64,000 nucleotides of DNA from Aminobacter sp039907765 (GCF_039907765.1 NZ_JARDJI010000005.1:197029-261028), one strand, 5' to 3'. Positions 20,957 to 30,470 are shown, counted from the stretch's first letter. Numbers and translations are program-made. The notes: generated from the sequence alone by a model not told the origin.

Positions 20957-22522
20957 ATGAACGAGCAAAGACAGCCAACAAACTTGTCCGAAGACACTCA
21001 GACCGCTCCAGAAGCGTTGACCTTCGCAGACCTCGGCCTTTCGCCGAAGGTTCTTTCTGCAGTTTCCGACGCGGGCTATACGCAGCCTACGCCGATCCAG
21101 GCCGGCGCCATTCCGCATGCGCTGCAGGGCAAGGATGTCCTAGGCATCGCCCAGACCGGCACCGGCAAGACGGCCTCCTTCGTGCTGCCGATGCTGACGC
21201 GCCTCGAAAAGGGCCGCGCTCGTGCCCGCATGCCGCGCACGCTGATCCTCGAGCCGACGCGCGAGCTCGCAGCGCAGGTCGAGGAGAACTTCGTCAAATA
21301 CGGCAAGAACCACCGCCTCAACATCGCTCTCCTGATCGGCGGCGTGTCCTTCGACGAGCAGGAAAAGAAGCTCGAGCGCGGCGCCGACGTGCTGATCGCG
21401 ACGCCTGGCCGGCTGCTCGACCATTTCGAGCGCGGCAAGCTCCTGCTCACCGGCGTCGAGATCCTTGTCATCGACGAAGCCGACCGCATGCTCGACATGG
21501 GCTTCATCCCCGACATCGAGCGCATCTGCAAACTGATCCCGTTCACCCGCCAGACGCTGTTCTTCTCGGCGACCATGCCGCCGGAGATCACCAAGCTCAC
21601 CGAGCAGTTCCTGCACGCGCCCGTGCGCGTCGAGGTGGCGAAGGCGGCCACGACGGCATCGACCGTCACCCAGCGGCTCGCCAAATCCGGGCCGAAGCCG
21701 TGGGACAAGCGCGAGACGCTGCGTCGCCTTATCCGCGCCGAGGGCGACGAGATCAAGAACGCGATCATCTTCTGCAACCGCAAGGTCGACGTTTCCGAGC
21801 TGTTCCGCTCTCTGGTCAAGCACGACTTCAATGCGGGCGCGCTGCATGGCGACATGGATCAGCGGGCGCGCATGACGATGCTGTCCAACTTCCGCGACGG
21901 CAAGCTGCAGCTGCTGGTGGCGTCCGACGTCGCCGCCCGCGGCCTCGACATTCCCGACGTCAGCCACGTCTTCAACTACGATGTGCCGATCCATTCGGAG
22001 GACTATGTCCATCGCATCGGCCGCACCGGCCGCGCCGGCCGCTCGGGCAAGTCGTTCACCATCGCCACCCGCTCCGATACCAAATATGTCGACGCCATCG
22101 AGAAGCTGATCGGCCAGAAGATCGAATGGCACGACGGCGACCTTTCGACGGTGGTTGCGAGCGAAGGCGACGACGAGGCCCCGCGCCATGGCCGCGGCCA
22201 CTCGCGCCGCGGCGGCAAGGAACGCCATGGCCGCGAGCGCGACCGCAAGCCTCAGCGCGAGGAAGCGCCTGCCCAGCAGGCTGCCGAGGTCGAGCCGGTC
22301 GCCGACAATGTCGTCTCCGATATCGACGAGCGCCGGGCGCGCAAGGATGCGATCCGGAACGGCAATGCCGAACGCAAGTCGCGTCCCGACCACGAGGACA
22401 AGCCGCGGCGGGACGACCGCAGCCGCCGAGGCAATCGCAGCCGCGAAGACGAGGAGGACGATCGCATCGTCGGCTTCGGCGACGACATGCCGGCCTTCAT
22501 GCTGATCGCGACCAACGTCTGA
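20957..22522 (+). CDS. DEAD-box ATP-dependent RNA helicase with basic/acidic C-terminal tail
   Basis: A 521-residue helicase with all core motifs in order: Q motif (FADLGLSPKVL), AQTGTGKT, PTRELA, GG, TPGR, DEAD, SAT, the C-terminal RecA domain with ARGLD and HRIGRTGRAGR. Residues from about 395 on form a low-complexity tail rich in Arg, Asp, Glu and Gly (RRGGKERHGRERDRK), probably an RNA-binding extension. It is one of two DEAD-box helicases here; the other is at 47845-49278. It may act in ribosome assembly, cold adaptation or the RNA degradosome. Confidence 0.95.
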   Translation: MNEQRQPTNLSEDTQTAPEALTFADLGLSPKVLSAVSDAGYTQPTPIQAGAIPHALQGKDVLGIAQTGTGKTASFVLPMLTRLEKGRARARMPRTLILEPTRELAAQVEENFVKYGKNHRLNIALLIGGVSFDEQEKKLERGADVLIATPGRLLDHFERGKLLLTGVEILVIDEADRMLDMGFIPDIERICKLIPFTRQTLFFSATMPPEITKLTEQFLHAPVRVEVAKAATTASTVTQRLAKSGPKPWDKRETLRRLIRAEGDEIKNAIIFCNRKVDVSELFRSLVKHDFNAGALHGDMDQRARMTMLSNFRDGKLQLLVASDVAARGLDIPDVSHVFNYDVPIHSEDYVHRIGRTGRAGRSGKSFTIATRSDTKYVDAIEKLIGQKIEWHDGDLSTVVASEGDDEAPRHGRGHSRRGGKERHGRERDRKPQREEAPAQQAAEVEPVADNVVSDIDERRARKDAIRNGNAERKSRPDHEDKPRRDDRSRRGNRSREDEEDDRIVGFGDDMPAFMLIATNV

Positions 22523-22540
22523 AAAAGCTCACTTCAAAAG

Positions 22541-22575
22541 GAAACGGCCCCGAAATTCGGGGCCGTTTCTTTTTT
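22541..22575 (+). terminator. Rho-independent terminator of the DEAD-box gene
   Basis: A perfect 13-bp stem (GAAACGGCCCCGA with its complement), 3-base loop and a run of six T at 22570-22575. It begins 18 bases after the stop codon. Confidence 0.95.
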
Positions 22576-22592
22576 CAGAATGCGTGCGCCGC

Positions 22593-23240
22593 TCAGGTGA
22601 GCGGCGAAAGCTGGATCTCCACGCGACGATTCTGGGCGCGGCCTTCCGGCGTGCCATTCGAAGCGATCGGCCGCGTTTCGCCAAAGCCGGTGACGGCAAA
22701 GCGGCGCGAATCGACGTTCTGGGCGCTGAGGTAGTTCGCCACCGAAAGCGCGCGGCGCTGCGACAGTTCGAAATTGTAGTTGTCGTCGCCCGTCGAGTCG
22801 GTGTGGCCGAACACGTCCACGGTCGTCTGGTTGAACTTCTTCAGCACCAGCGCCACCGAGTTCAGGGTCGGATAGAAGTTCGCCTTGACCGCGTCCTGGT
22901 CGGTGTTGAAGGTGATGTTCGACGGCATGTTCAGGATGATCTGGTCGCCGGCGCGCGTGACGCTGACGCCCGTTCCCTGAAGCTGGGCACGCAGCTCCGC
23001 TTCCTGCCGGTCCATGTAGCCGCCGGCGAGACCGCCCGCCAGGGCGCCGACACCAGCCCCGATCAGGGCATTGCGGCGATCGTTGCCGCCGGCGAGCAGG
23101 CCGAGGCCCGCGCCTGCCAGCGCTCCGATGCCGGCGCCGGCAGCGGCATTCGAGACCTTCTGCTGGCCCGTATAGGGATCGGTCGTGCAGGCGGCGACAA
23201 GCATGCTGCCGACCAGCACGCACAAGACAGTCTTCTTCAT
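22593..23240 (-). CDS. OmpA-family lipoprotein with glycine-zipper domain (YiaD-like)
   Basis: A 215-residue outer-membrane-associated lipoprotein. The N-terminus has a lipobox (LVGSMLVAAC, Cys at about 20), followed by a glycine-zipper stretch (GAGIGALAGAGLGLLAGG), then a second Gly-rich helix pair and a C-terminal OmpA domain with FGHTDSTGDDNYNFELSQRR and ETRPIASNGTPEGRAQNRRV, which binds peptidoglycan diaminopimelate. The start is ATG 23238-23240. It is convergent with the helicase gene, sharing its terminator region. Confidence 0.93.
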   Translation of the reverse strand: MKKTVLCVLVGSMLVAACTTDPYTGQQKVSNAAAGAGIGALAGAGLGLLAGGNDRRNALIGAGVGALAGGLAGGYMDRQEAELRAQLQGTGVSVTRAGDQIILNMPSNITFNTDQDAVKANFYPTLNSVALVLKKFNQTTVDVFGHTDSTGDDNYNFELSQRRALSVANYLSAQNVDSRRFAVTGFGETRPIASNGTPEGRAQNRRVEIQLSPLT

Positions 23241-23466
23241 GGAAAAATCCCTCTCCGTATTCGCGAGCGCTCCGCGCATCGCCCAAAGCCCTGTTCGGCC
23301 TTGTAGCATGAAATACGGCGAAAAACGGAACGGCTGAGGCTTGAAGCCGCGCAATCTCACAGTTTCACGCCTTCGAACGACTGTAAGGTTGAACCTTGAT
23401 CTAGCGCCCTTCCCCACCGACACTTCGATGTTCTCGACAGAGCAGGCACAGTGCGCGCAAATCGTG

Positions 23467-23805
23467 TCAATACGACCTCGGCGGCACGAACAGGCAGATG
23501 GTGCGTGTGTCGTCGGCGCCCGCCACCGAGCACCAGTGATATTCACCATCCGGAGAATCGTGGATGCGCGGATCCCCGTAGCCCACCACTTCGCCCGTCC
23601 TTTCTATGACATAACCCTGAGGTCGCTCGCTGACCTCCTTCTTGGGCACCTCCCGGCAGTCGTAGCCGGAGCAGCAGGCGAAGGGATAGGTCCACCCCTG
23701 GGGTGCCTCATGCCCAAGCACGGGAGAACGGCCAAGCAACAAGAGGACACCGGCGGCTGCGGTAGACGCGCAGCGCGCACGCGGCAGGCGTTTTCTCGGG
23801 CGCAT
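23467..23805 (-). CDS. Small exported Cys-containing protein of unknown function
   Basis: A 112-residue protein with a basic start and hydrophobic stretch (about 12-28, ending LGHEAPQG) consistent with a signal peptide. The mature part has four Cys in FACCSGYDCREV and HWCSVAG plus CLFVPP near the C-terminus, suggesting disulphides or metal binding. The block WTYPFACCSGYDCREV recurs in rhizobial proteins I recall only as hypothetical. ATG 23803-23805 is chosen; an ATG seven codons upstream is possible. Confidence 0.7.
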   Translation of the reverse strand: MRPRKRLPRARCASTAAAGVLLLLGRSPVLGHEAPQGWTYPFACCSGYDCREVPKKEVSERPQGYVIERTGEVVGYGDPRIHDSPDGEYHWCSVAGADDTRTICLFVPPRSY

Positions 23806-23935
23806 GACAGTGTCCCTCGAGATCACCTCCCAAGCGAATCCTGCGCCCGTCTGGTTAACGGAATCTTGCCGCGAATGTTCCCGGCATCATGCGCCCGGCC
23901 TTGCCGCAATGCGGCAGGCCGGGCATTTGCGACGC

Positions 23936-25067
23936 TCAGTCGATATCCGCGACGGGCTGCCCCACGCCGCCCTCGATGCGGTTGGCGAGCGAGGCTTCCA
24001 TGAACTCGTCGAGATCGCCGTCGAGCACGTCGGATGGGCTGGTGCTCTCGACGCCGGTGCGCAGATCCTTCACCAACTGGTAGGGCTGCAGCACGTAGGA
24101 CCGTATCTGGTGGCCCCAGCCGATGTCGGTCTTGGCGGCCGCCTCGGCGTTGGCCGCGGCCTCCCGCTTCTCGAGTTCCTGCTCGTACAGGCGCGAACGC
24201 AGCATCTCCCAGGCCTTGGCCCGGTTCTGGTGCTGCGAGCGGCCTGCCTGGCACGCCACCGCGATGCCGGTCGGGATGTGCGTGATGCGCACCGCCGAGT
24301 CGGTGGTGTTGACGTGCTGGCCGCCGGCGCCCGACGAACGATAGGTATCGATGCGCACTTCCGACTCGGGAATGTCGATCTGGATCGTGTCGTCGATGAC
24401 CGGATAGACCCAGGCGCTGGAGAACGAGGTGTGCCGCCGGGCGTTGGAATCGTAGGGTGAAATCCGCACCAGGCGGTGCACGCCGGATTCGGTCTTCAGC
24501 CAGCCGTAGGCATTATGCCCCTTGATCATTAGGGTCGCCGACTTGATTCCGGCTTCTTCGCCGTCGTGCATCTCCAGCACCTCGACCTTGAAGCCGCGGC
24601 GCTCGGCCCAGCGCGTGTACATGCGCAACAGCATGTTCGCCCAGTCCTGGCTTTCGGTGCCGCCGGCGCCCGCGTGGACTTCGAGATAGGTGTCGTTGCT
24701 GTCGGCTTCGCCAGACAGCATGGTCTCGATCTGGCGCTCGCGCACCTCGCCAGCCATGGTCTTGATGGCCGCCTCGGCATCGCCGATGATGCTCTGGTCG
24801 CCCTCGGCCTCGCCCATTTCGATGAGTTCGAGATTGTCGGACAGTGCCTGTTCGAGTTGCTTGACGCCGTTGACGCCGTCATCCAGCGACTGGCGCTCGC
24901 GCATCAGCTTCTGCGCTTCCTGCGGGTCGTTCCAGAGGCTGGGATCCTCTGCCCGCATGTTCAGGTAATCAAGCCGCTTTACCGCCTGATCCCAGTCAAA
25001 GATGCCTCCTCAGCAGGCTTATGGCCTGCCTGATTTCGTCGACGATGTTCTGCGTTTCCGCGCGCAT
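23936..25067 (-). CDS. prfB: Peptide chain release factor 2, made by programmed +1 frameshift
   Basis: Recognises UGA and UAA stop codons. Codons 1-23 (MRAETQNIVDEIRQAISLLR, then RHL) end at an in-frame TGA at 24996-24998; skipping one base there continues WDQAVKRLDYLNMRAEDPSL and the rest, giving 376 residues. The body holds the SPF-type recognition loop region, and the catalytic RSSGAGGQHVNTTDSAVRIT with the GGQ motif. Reading only from the downstream ATG at 24956-24958 would lose the first domain. The ATG at 25065-25067 is chosen as the family start. It is followed on the minus strand by no clear terminator. Confidence 0.97.
24995..25010 (-). promoter_or_regulatory. prfB programmed +1 frameshift signal
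   Basis: On the minus strand the site reads AGGAGGCATCTTTGAC: a Shine-Dalgarno-like AGGAGG, three bases, then the slippery CTT followed by TGA and C. This matches the E. coli RF2 autoregulatory site in layout. When RF2 is scarce the ribosome pauses at TGA and shifts +1 from CTT to TTT. Confidence 0.95.
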
Positions 25068-25158
25068 GGTATCTTGCTTCTTCTTGCTGGGTTCGGCCCC
25101 GAAAGGCCTATTGAATCGGCGCGGACCATAGGGATGAGGCCGCCGCCTGTAAAGCAAA

Positions 25159-25187
25159 ATGGGCAGGCCGCCGCGGCACCTGCCCAT
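25159..25187 (-). terminator. Hairpin after the VOC gene
   Basis: A 9-bp stem (ATGGGCAGG with CCTGCCCAT) and an 11-base loop. On the minus strand it is followed by TTTTGCTTT. It lies 22 bases after the stop of the VOC gene and ahead of prfB. Confidence 0.7.
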
Positions 25188-25209
25188 GGCTCGACTAGCT
25201 TGAGGAAGT

Positions 25210-25680
25210 TCAGCCGGCAGCAGCCTCGAGCTTGGCAACCTCGATCCTGGTCATCTGCAACATCGCCTGCATGACGCGGCCGGCCTTGGCACCGTCGCGG
25301 TCGCTCAGCAGGCGCGGCAGCGCCTCGGGCACGATCTGCCAGGACAGGCCGAACTTGTCCTTCAGCCAGCCGCACTGGCCCGGCTGTCCGCCCTCCGACA
25401 GCGCATACCAGTAGTGATCGACTTCGGCCTGGTCCTTGCAGTCGACGACCATCGAGATCGCCTCCGTGAACTTGAACATGGGGCCACCGTTGAGCGCGAT
25501 GAAGCGAAGGCCTTCCAGCTCGAACTCCGCCACCATCGCGCTGCCTGCCGGTCCTGGCCCTGCGTCGCCATAGCGCGTGACCCGCCCGATCTTCGAGTTG
25601 TTGAAGATCGAGGTATAGAACTTCATGGCCTCCTCGGCCTGGGTGTCGAACCACAAGAACGGACTGATCTTCTGCATCAT
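25210..25680 (-). CDS. VOC-superfamily (PhnB / 3-demethylubiquinone methyltransferase-like) protein
   Basis: A 156-residue member of the vicinal-oxygen-chelate fold, of the PhnB-like type. It begins MMQKISPFLWFDTQAEEAMK and has FYTSIFNNSKIGRVTRYGD, FELEGLRFIALNGGP, KFTEAISMVVDCKDQAEVD and CGWLKDKFGLSWQIVPEAL, the standard order of two beta-alpha-beta-beta-beta units. Despite database names the enzymatic role is unproven. Two adjacent ATGs (25675-25680) could start it. A candidate promoter lies at 25808-25836. Confidence 0.9.
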   Translation of the reverse strand: MMQKISPFLWFDTQAEEAMKFYTSIFNNSKIGRVTRYGDAGPGPAGSAMVAEFELEGLRFIALNGGPMFKFTEAISMVVDCKDQAEVDHYWYALSEGGQPGQCGWLKDKFGLSWQIVPEALPRLLSDRDGAKAGRVMQAMLQMTRIEVAKLEAAAG

Positions 25681-25807
25681 TCTCTCCCTGGTGCTGAATC
25701 CGATTGGAGGGCGGCTCCCGGTACCGCACCCCATCAAGGACGCTCGGGCAACGGAGGTCCCGACATTTGCGGGAAACCGCTTCCGGTTTGACTTTTAGAT
25801 AACCGGC

Positions 25808-25836
25808 AAGATATATAACTATATTGGAATCCACAA
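25808..25836 (-). promoter_or_regulatory. Candidate promoter of the VOC gene
   Basis: On the minus strand TTGTGG (25831-25836), a 17-base spacer and TATCTT (25808-25813), in a notably A/T-rich patch of an otherwise GC-rich region. It is about 130 bases before the VOC start, and after the mrcA terminator. Inferred from sequence only. Confidence 0.35.
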
Positions 25837-25865
25837 GTCGGATTCGAACGCGTCGCAGTTCAAAC

Positions 25866-25891
25866 AAAAAGCGCGCGGCAAGCCGCGCGCT
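25866..25891 (-). terminator. Rho-independent terminator of mrcA
   Basis: Perfect 10-bp arms AGCGCGCGGC and GCCGCGCGCT around two bases, followed on the minus strand by TTTTGTTTG. It begins 29 bases after the mrcA stop. Confidence 0.88.
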
Positions 25892-25919
25892 GATCGTTTC
25901 CATGGTGGCCGGCTCGTGG

Positions 25920-28373
25920 CTAGTAAAGTCCGCCGCCGCCCTCGCTGATGGCCTTGCTGGCCTGCGGCGACAACGCCTCGCCCGAACCGTTGCTGCCATC
26001 CTCGCCCATGCCGATGACCCAGTAACTGTCGGCGGGCCCGGTACCGGGCTTGAACGCCTCGATGATCGTACCCTGCTGGCCCTCCTGGGCCTGCATGCCG
26101 GTCTTGCGGTCGATGGCAATGAGCTTCATGCCCTCGGGAACCACGAAGTCGACCTTCGGCGTTCCTTCGAGTGCGACCGACATGAAGTCCTTGAAGATCG
26201 GCGCAGCGATGCCGCCGCCGGTCGATCCCTTGCCGAGCGGCGTCGGCTTGTCGTAGCCCATGTAGAGGCCGACCACGAGGTTGGGCGTGTAGCCAACGAA
26301 CCAGGCGTCCTTTTCTTCGTTGGTCGTGCCGGTCTTGCCGGCCAGCGGACGGTCCAGTTCGCGCAGCGTCATCGCCGTACCGCGCTGGACCACGCCTTCC
26401 ATCATCGAGGTGATCTGGTAGGCGGTCATGGGGTCGAGCACCTGCTCGGAATTGTCGATCAGCTCCGGCTCGGGCTGGTTGGCCCATTCGGTGGCGACGC
26501 AGCCCTCGCAGCCGCGTTCGTCGTGCTTGTAGACGGTCTTGCCGTAGCGGTCCTGGATACGGTCGATCAGCGACGGCTTGATCTGGCGCCCGCCGTTGGC
26601 CATCACCGAATAGGCCGAGACCATGCGCATCACCGTAGTCTCGCCCGATCCAAGCGACATCGCCAGCACCGGCAGCATCTTGTCGTAGACGCCGAAGCGT
26701 TCGGCATATTCGGCGACGGTCTGCATGCCGAGGTCGTTGGCCAGCCGCACCGTCATCAGGTTGCGCGACCGTTCGATGCCGGTGCGCAAGGTCGACGGGC
26801 CAGCCGCCTTGCCGTCATAGTTCTTCGGCGTCCAGCTCGTCGTACCCGTCTGGATGGTGATCGGCCCGTCCATGATGACCGACGCCGGCGTGTAGCCGTT
26901 GTCGAGTGCCGCGGCATAGACGAACGGCTTGAAGGCCGATCCCGGCTGGCGCATGGCCTGTGTGGCGCGGTTGAATTCGGACTGCGAGTAGGAGAAGCCG
27001 CCGACCATCGCGAGCACGCGCCCGGTGTGCGGGTCCATCGCCACCAGCCCGCCGGAAACCTCCGGCGGCTGACGCAGCGCGTAGCCGTCGCCCTTCTCGT
27101 TCTTCTCCACGAAGATCACGTCGCCCGGCTTGAGCACTTCGGCCGGAGAATTCGCCTTGAGGCGCTTGCCGTCGACGACGTAGCGCATGGCAAAGCTCAT
27201 GTCTTCTTCCGACACCTTGCCCTGCTCGCGCTCCTTCACCAGCGCGCCCGACACATCCCGCTTGGGCTGCAGGCCGATGTCCAGGCCTGTGCCGGAACTG
27301 TCTAGCACCACGGCGAGGCGCCACTCGGGCACGTCGTCGAGGCCCTTCACCTCTCCGAGTGCGGTGCCCCAATCGCCGGAAACGTCGATCTTGGTCACCG
27401 GCCCACGGTAGCCGCGCAGGCGATCGTACTTGAGCAGGCCGGTCTGCATCGCCTTGCGGGCGACGAGCTGCAGCTTGGGGTCGAGGGTGGTGCGCACCGA
27501 CAGGCCACCCTCATACAGCGCGTCCTGGCCGTAGCGGGCGATCAGCTCGCGGCGAACTTCCTCGGTGAAATACTCGCCGGCGAACAGATAGGTGCCGTTG
27601 CGGCGCGGCGTGACGCCCAGCGGCGTCGCCTTGGCCTTTTCGCCCTCCTCGCGCGACACGTAGCCGTTGGTTACCATCTGGTCGATCACCCAGTTGCGGC
27701 GCTCGATGGCACGGTCGGTGTACTTGAACGGCTGATAGTTGGACGGACCCTTGGGCAGGGCAGCGAGATAGGCGGCCTCGGCGACGGTCAGCTCGTTGAC
27801 CGACTTGTCGAAATAGGTCAACGCAGCGCCGGCGATGCCGTAGGCGCCCAGGCCGAAGAATATCTCGTTGACATAGAGCTCGAGGATCCGGTCCTTCGAA
27901 TAGGCCTGCTCGATGCGGAACGCCAGGATCATCTCCTTGATCTTGCGCTCGTAGGTCTGGTCGGAGCTGAGCAGGAAGTTTTTGGCGACCTGCTGGGTGA
28001 TCGTCGAGGCGCCCACCTGGCGGCGGCCGGAGCCGACGTTCTGGAAATTGGTGAAGACCGCCCGCATGAGGCCGGTCACGTCGATGCCGGGATGGTTGTA
28101 GAAATTCTTGTCCTCGGCGGAGAGGAAGGCTGCCTTGACCCGGTCGGGCACGGCCTGGATTGGCAGATAGAGCCGGCGCTCGCGGGCGAACTCGCCCATC
28201 AGCGCACCGTCGGAGGCGTGGATGCGGGTGGTCACCGGCGGCTCGTATTTGGCCAGGACCTCGTAGTCGGGCAGCTCCTTGGTGAGCTGGCCGATATAGA
28301 TCGCCACGCCTGCCGCGACGATCAGCGCAAGCGCCGTGCCGATGCCGAAGAAATAGCCGATGAGACGAATCAT
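25920..28373 (-). CDS. mrcA: Penicillin-binding protein 1A
   Basis: Bifunctional class A PBP that polymerises and crosslinks peptidoglycan. The 817-residue protein has one N-terminal transmembrane helix (about 5-28), a GT51 glycosyltransferase domain with catalytic Glu87 in LSAEDKNFYNH and the block GASTITQQVAKNFLL, then a long linker and the transpeptidase domain with Ser479 in PGSAFKPF, SRN and the KTGTT motif. It lies 216 bases after amiC on the same strand, so the two murein genes may be co-expressed. Confidence 0.97.
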   Translation of the reverse strand: MIRLIGYFFGIGTALALIVAAGVAIYIGQLTKELPDYEVLAKYEPPVTTRIHASDGALMGEFARERRLYLPIQAVPDRVKAAFLSAEDKNFYNHPGIDVTGLMRAVFTNFQNVGSGRRQVGASTITQQVAKNFLLSSDQTYERKIKEMILAFRIEQAYSKDRILELYVNEIFFGLGAYGIAGAALTYFDKSVNELTVAEAAYLAALPKGPSNYQPFKYTDRAIERRNWVIDQMVTNGYVSREEGEKAKATPLGVTPRRNGTYLFAGEYFTEEVRRELIARYGQDALYEGGLSVRTTLDPKLQLVARKAMQTGLLKYDRLRGYRGPVTKIDVSGDWGTALGEVKGLDDVPEWRLAVVLDSSGTGLDIGLQPKRDVSGALVKEREQGKVSEEDMSFAMRYVVDGKRLKANSPAEVLKPGDVIFVEKNEKGDGYALRQPPEVSGGLVAMDPHTGRVLAMVGGFSYSQSEFNRATQAMRQPGSAFKPFVYAAALDNGYTPASVIMDGPITIQTGTTSWTPKNYDGKAAGPSTLRTGIERSRNLMTVRLANDLGMQTVAEYAERFGVYDKMLPVLAMSLGSGETTVMRMVSAYSVMANGGRQIKPSLIDRIQDRYGKTVYKHDERGCEGCVATEWANQPEPELIDNSEQVLDPMTAYQITSMMEGVVQRGTAMTLRELDRPLAGKTGTTNEEKDAWFVGYTPNLVVGLYMGYDKPTPLGKGSTGGGIAAPIFKDFMSVALEGTPKVDFVVPEGMKLIAIDRKTGMQAQEGQQGTIIEAFKPGTGPADSYWVIGMGEDGSNGSGEALSPQASKAISEGGGGLY

Positions 28374-28589
28374 GCCCGCTCCAGTACAAGGTTCGGGGAT
28401 TCCCTAAACCAACCCGCTGTTGCCGCAAGCTGCAGGAACCGTCCCGATCCGCAATCGGTCACCCTTGTCGCGCTGTTGTGGGCAAAATACGGCAACATTC
28501 CAAGTCAGGCAAAGATTTCGACGACAGCAACCTTACCGGGCATCGATAGTGGCGCTCCGGTAACGCGTAGTATCAGCCGTCCGGCCAGA

Positions 28590-29849
28590 TCAGCCGCCCG
28601 CCGCCCGCCGGTCGGCAAAGAAGGCAGCAACCGCCTTGGAAATGCTCCCCGCGACCTTCTCGCGCCAGTCGGAGCTGCGCAGTTGCTCTTCGTCCTTGGC
28701 ATTGGAAAGATAGCCGAGTTCGACCAGCACCGAGGGAACGTCGGGAGCCTTGAGCACGCGGAACCCGGCCGATCGATGCGGATTGTTGATCATTCCGACC
28801 GTCGGCGAGAGTTCCGACACCAGAGACCGGGCGAAACGCATCGAAAACCCGTGAGTCTCGCGCCGTATCAGGTCTACCAGGATATCCGAGACTTCGGGGT
28901 TCTCGTCCGCCGCCGGGATGCCGGCGAGCTGGTCGGAGAGGTTCTCGCGGTCGGCAAGCGCCTGCGCCTCCGCATCCGACGCCTTGTCGGAGACCGTATA
29001 TACGGTTGCGCCGCGCACGCCCTTCAATCTGATCGTGTCGGCGTGAATGGAGATGAAAAGGTCGGCTCCCTGCTGACGTGCGATGCGGACACGGTCGTCC
29101 AGCCGGAGGAATTCGTCGCCCTCGCGGGTCAAGCTCACCTTGTATGCCGGGTTAGCCTCCAGAACCGTCCTCAGCTCCTTGGCGAAGGCGAGCGTGATCG
29201 ACTTCTCGACGGTGCCGTTCATACCTTCGGCGCCGCCGTCTATGCCGCCGTGGCCAGGATCGATGACGATGGTGAAGGGCTCGTTCTCCTGGCCTGCCGG
29301 CTTCTCGATGCGGCCGGCCTTCGCCGTGGTGGTGGTCGAGCCCGTGGTCGCGGACTGGACCGCGAGCGCGGCTTCGAACTCCCGTTCTGACGCAGCGGCG
29401 ATATCCGCAACCATGCGGTAACCCTTGCCGTCCTCGTTGGCGAGCACGTCCACCCGCTCGACGTTGAAGGGCCCCTTGGACGTCACCACCAGCCGCGAGG
29501 TCCCCTCGCCTGACGGGCCGTAGCGTACAGCCCTCACCAGACCGCGCGGCATGAGATCCTTGGCATCAAGGCTGAGCGTCGCATCGGGCAGATCGACCAC
29601 CAAGCGATGAGGCGCGCGCAGCAGGAACCACTTCGGCTCCGGCTCGCGATCGAAATTCATGACGATGCGCATGCGCGTGGCATCGCCGGCCATCTTGTAG
29701 TCGAGCGCGCTGACCTGGTCGGCCGCACATGCCGGGCGGCATTCGATGCCGACAAAGACCAAGACGAATGTCAGGACGCCTAGAAAGGCGCGCAATGCAC
29801 GCCAGCCGCCGGCCTGAAAGCTCTTGTCGGTCACTGCCGCAGTACCCAT
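28590..29849 (-). CDS. amiC: N-acetylmuramoyl-L-alanine amidase (AmiC type)
   Basis: Zinc amidase that cleaves the glycan-peptide bond of murein during cell separation. The 419-residue protein has a signal/anchor (ALRAFLGVLTFVLVFVGIEC), an N-terminal AMIN septal-targeting domain (about 50-150, with RMRIVMNFDREPEPKWFLLR), and an Amidase_3 domain with zinc ligands in IDPGHGGIDGGAEG (His), NGTVEKSITLAFAKEL (Glu), and FISIHADTIR (His), ending with VLVELGYLSNAKDE. ATG 29847-29849 is chosen over an upstream codon because it leaves a conventional signal sequence. It is divergent from rne. Confidence 0.93.
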   Translation of the reverse strand: MGTAAVTDKSFQAGGWRALRAFLGVLTFVLVFVGIECRPACAADQVSALDYKMAGDATRMRIVMNFDREPEPKWFLLRAPHRLVVDLPDATLSLDAKDLMPRGLVRAVRYGPSGEGTSRLVVTSKGPFNVERVDVLANEDGKGYRMVADIAAASEREFEAALAVQSATTGSTTTTAKAGRIEKPAGQENEPFTIVIDPGHGGIDGGAEGMNGTVEKSITLAFAKELRTVLEANPAYKVSLTREGDEFLRLDDRVRIARQQGADLFISIHADTIRLKGVRGATVYTVSDKASDAEAQALADRENLSDQLAGIPAADENPEVSDILVDLIRRETHGFSMRFARSLVSELSPTVGMINNPHRSAGFRVLKAPDVPSVLVELGYLSNAKDEEQLRSSDWREKVAGSISKAVAAFFADRRAAGG

Positions 29850-30470
29850 CTGTTTGTTGCCGCTCACGGCGCCGCGGCCGATTTGCTGCGCCCCTTCGAT
29901 TAACGACTGGTAACCAGAGAAGGTTAACCAAGCCTTTTTTTCGGATACGCCACCAGGTTGCAATTTCGGCTTTTGCCGGCGTCGGAAATCGGGGTTGCCA
30001 TCATCCCCGCCAAATCATAAAAGCGACGTTGGATCACTGCAATCCAGGGCCCGCGCCCCAGCGTCTTCCGCCTGGGAACCCCGCGACGAGCGATGGCCCT
30101 GCTGGCAACAGAGATAAGATCTCGGTGATCGCGTCGAATTTCGCAGCCACAGGCCCGTGGCGGGGCCGCAGCTGCGTGAGGAAAACGGCCGGACACTCCA
30201 CTCCGCGCCGGCTCTGTAAGAGCAAAGTAGCTGGTCCGGTTTTCCGGGCTTAGGTTGAAAACAAGGTTCCGCGAGGTCACGCATTGGCCACAGGCGAAAT
30301 CATGAGGTCCGCAAGGAACCGCGCCATTCCGGCAGCGGGCGGCACCGCCATGGCGCTTGGGCTGCGGCCGGCGGACGCAAAATTATCCGGCACCACTGTG
30401 TCAGCAAACTCACGGCGGCGGGCACTTTCCCGCAGGCCGCGGCTGACAGTTGCCGGCAGGAAACCAGATA
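29850..30470. other. 621-base amiC/rne divergent spacer, including the rne 5' untranslated region
   Basis: No protein gene is supported here. It must carry promoters for amiC (left) and rne (right). A T-run (29932-29938) and a GGTTAACC palindrome (29922-29929) lie close to amiC. A weak promoter-like pair TTGCCA (29995-30000) and CATAAA (30016-30021) would leave a leader of over 400 bases for rne. RNase E autoregulates through its 5' leader in E. coli; the long spacer would suit that, but no conserved structure was recognised. Confidence 0.5.

Noticed and set aside
20860..22734. A 624-codon plus-strand frame over the DEAD-box gene
   Set aside because: Out-of-frame reading of the helicase, with Arg/Ala/Pro-rich sequence; the true frame has all helicase motifs.
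29900..29928. TTAAC/GTAAC elements near amiC as CtrA sites
   Set aside because: The spacing (TTAA-N6-GTAAC, then a lone TTAAC) does not fit TTAA-N7-TTAA.
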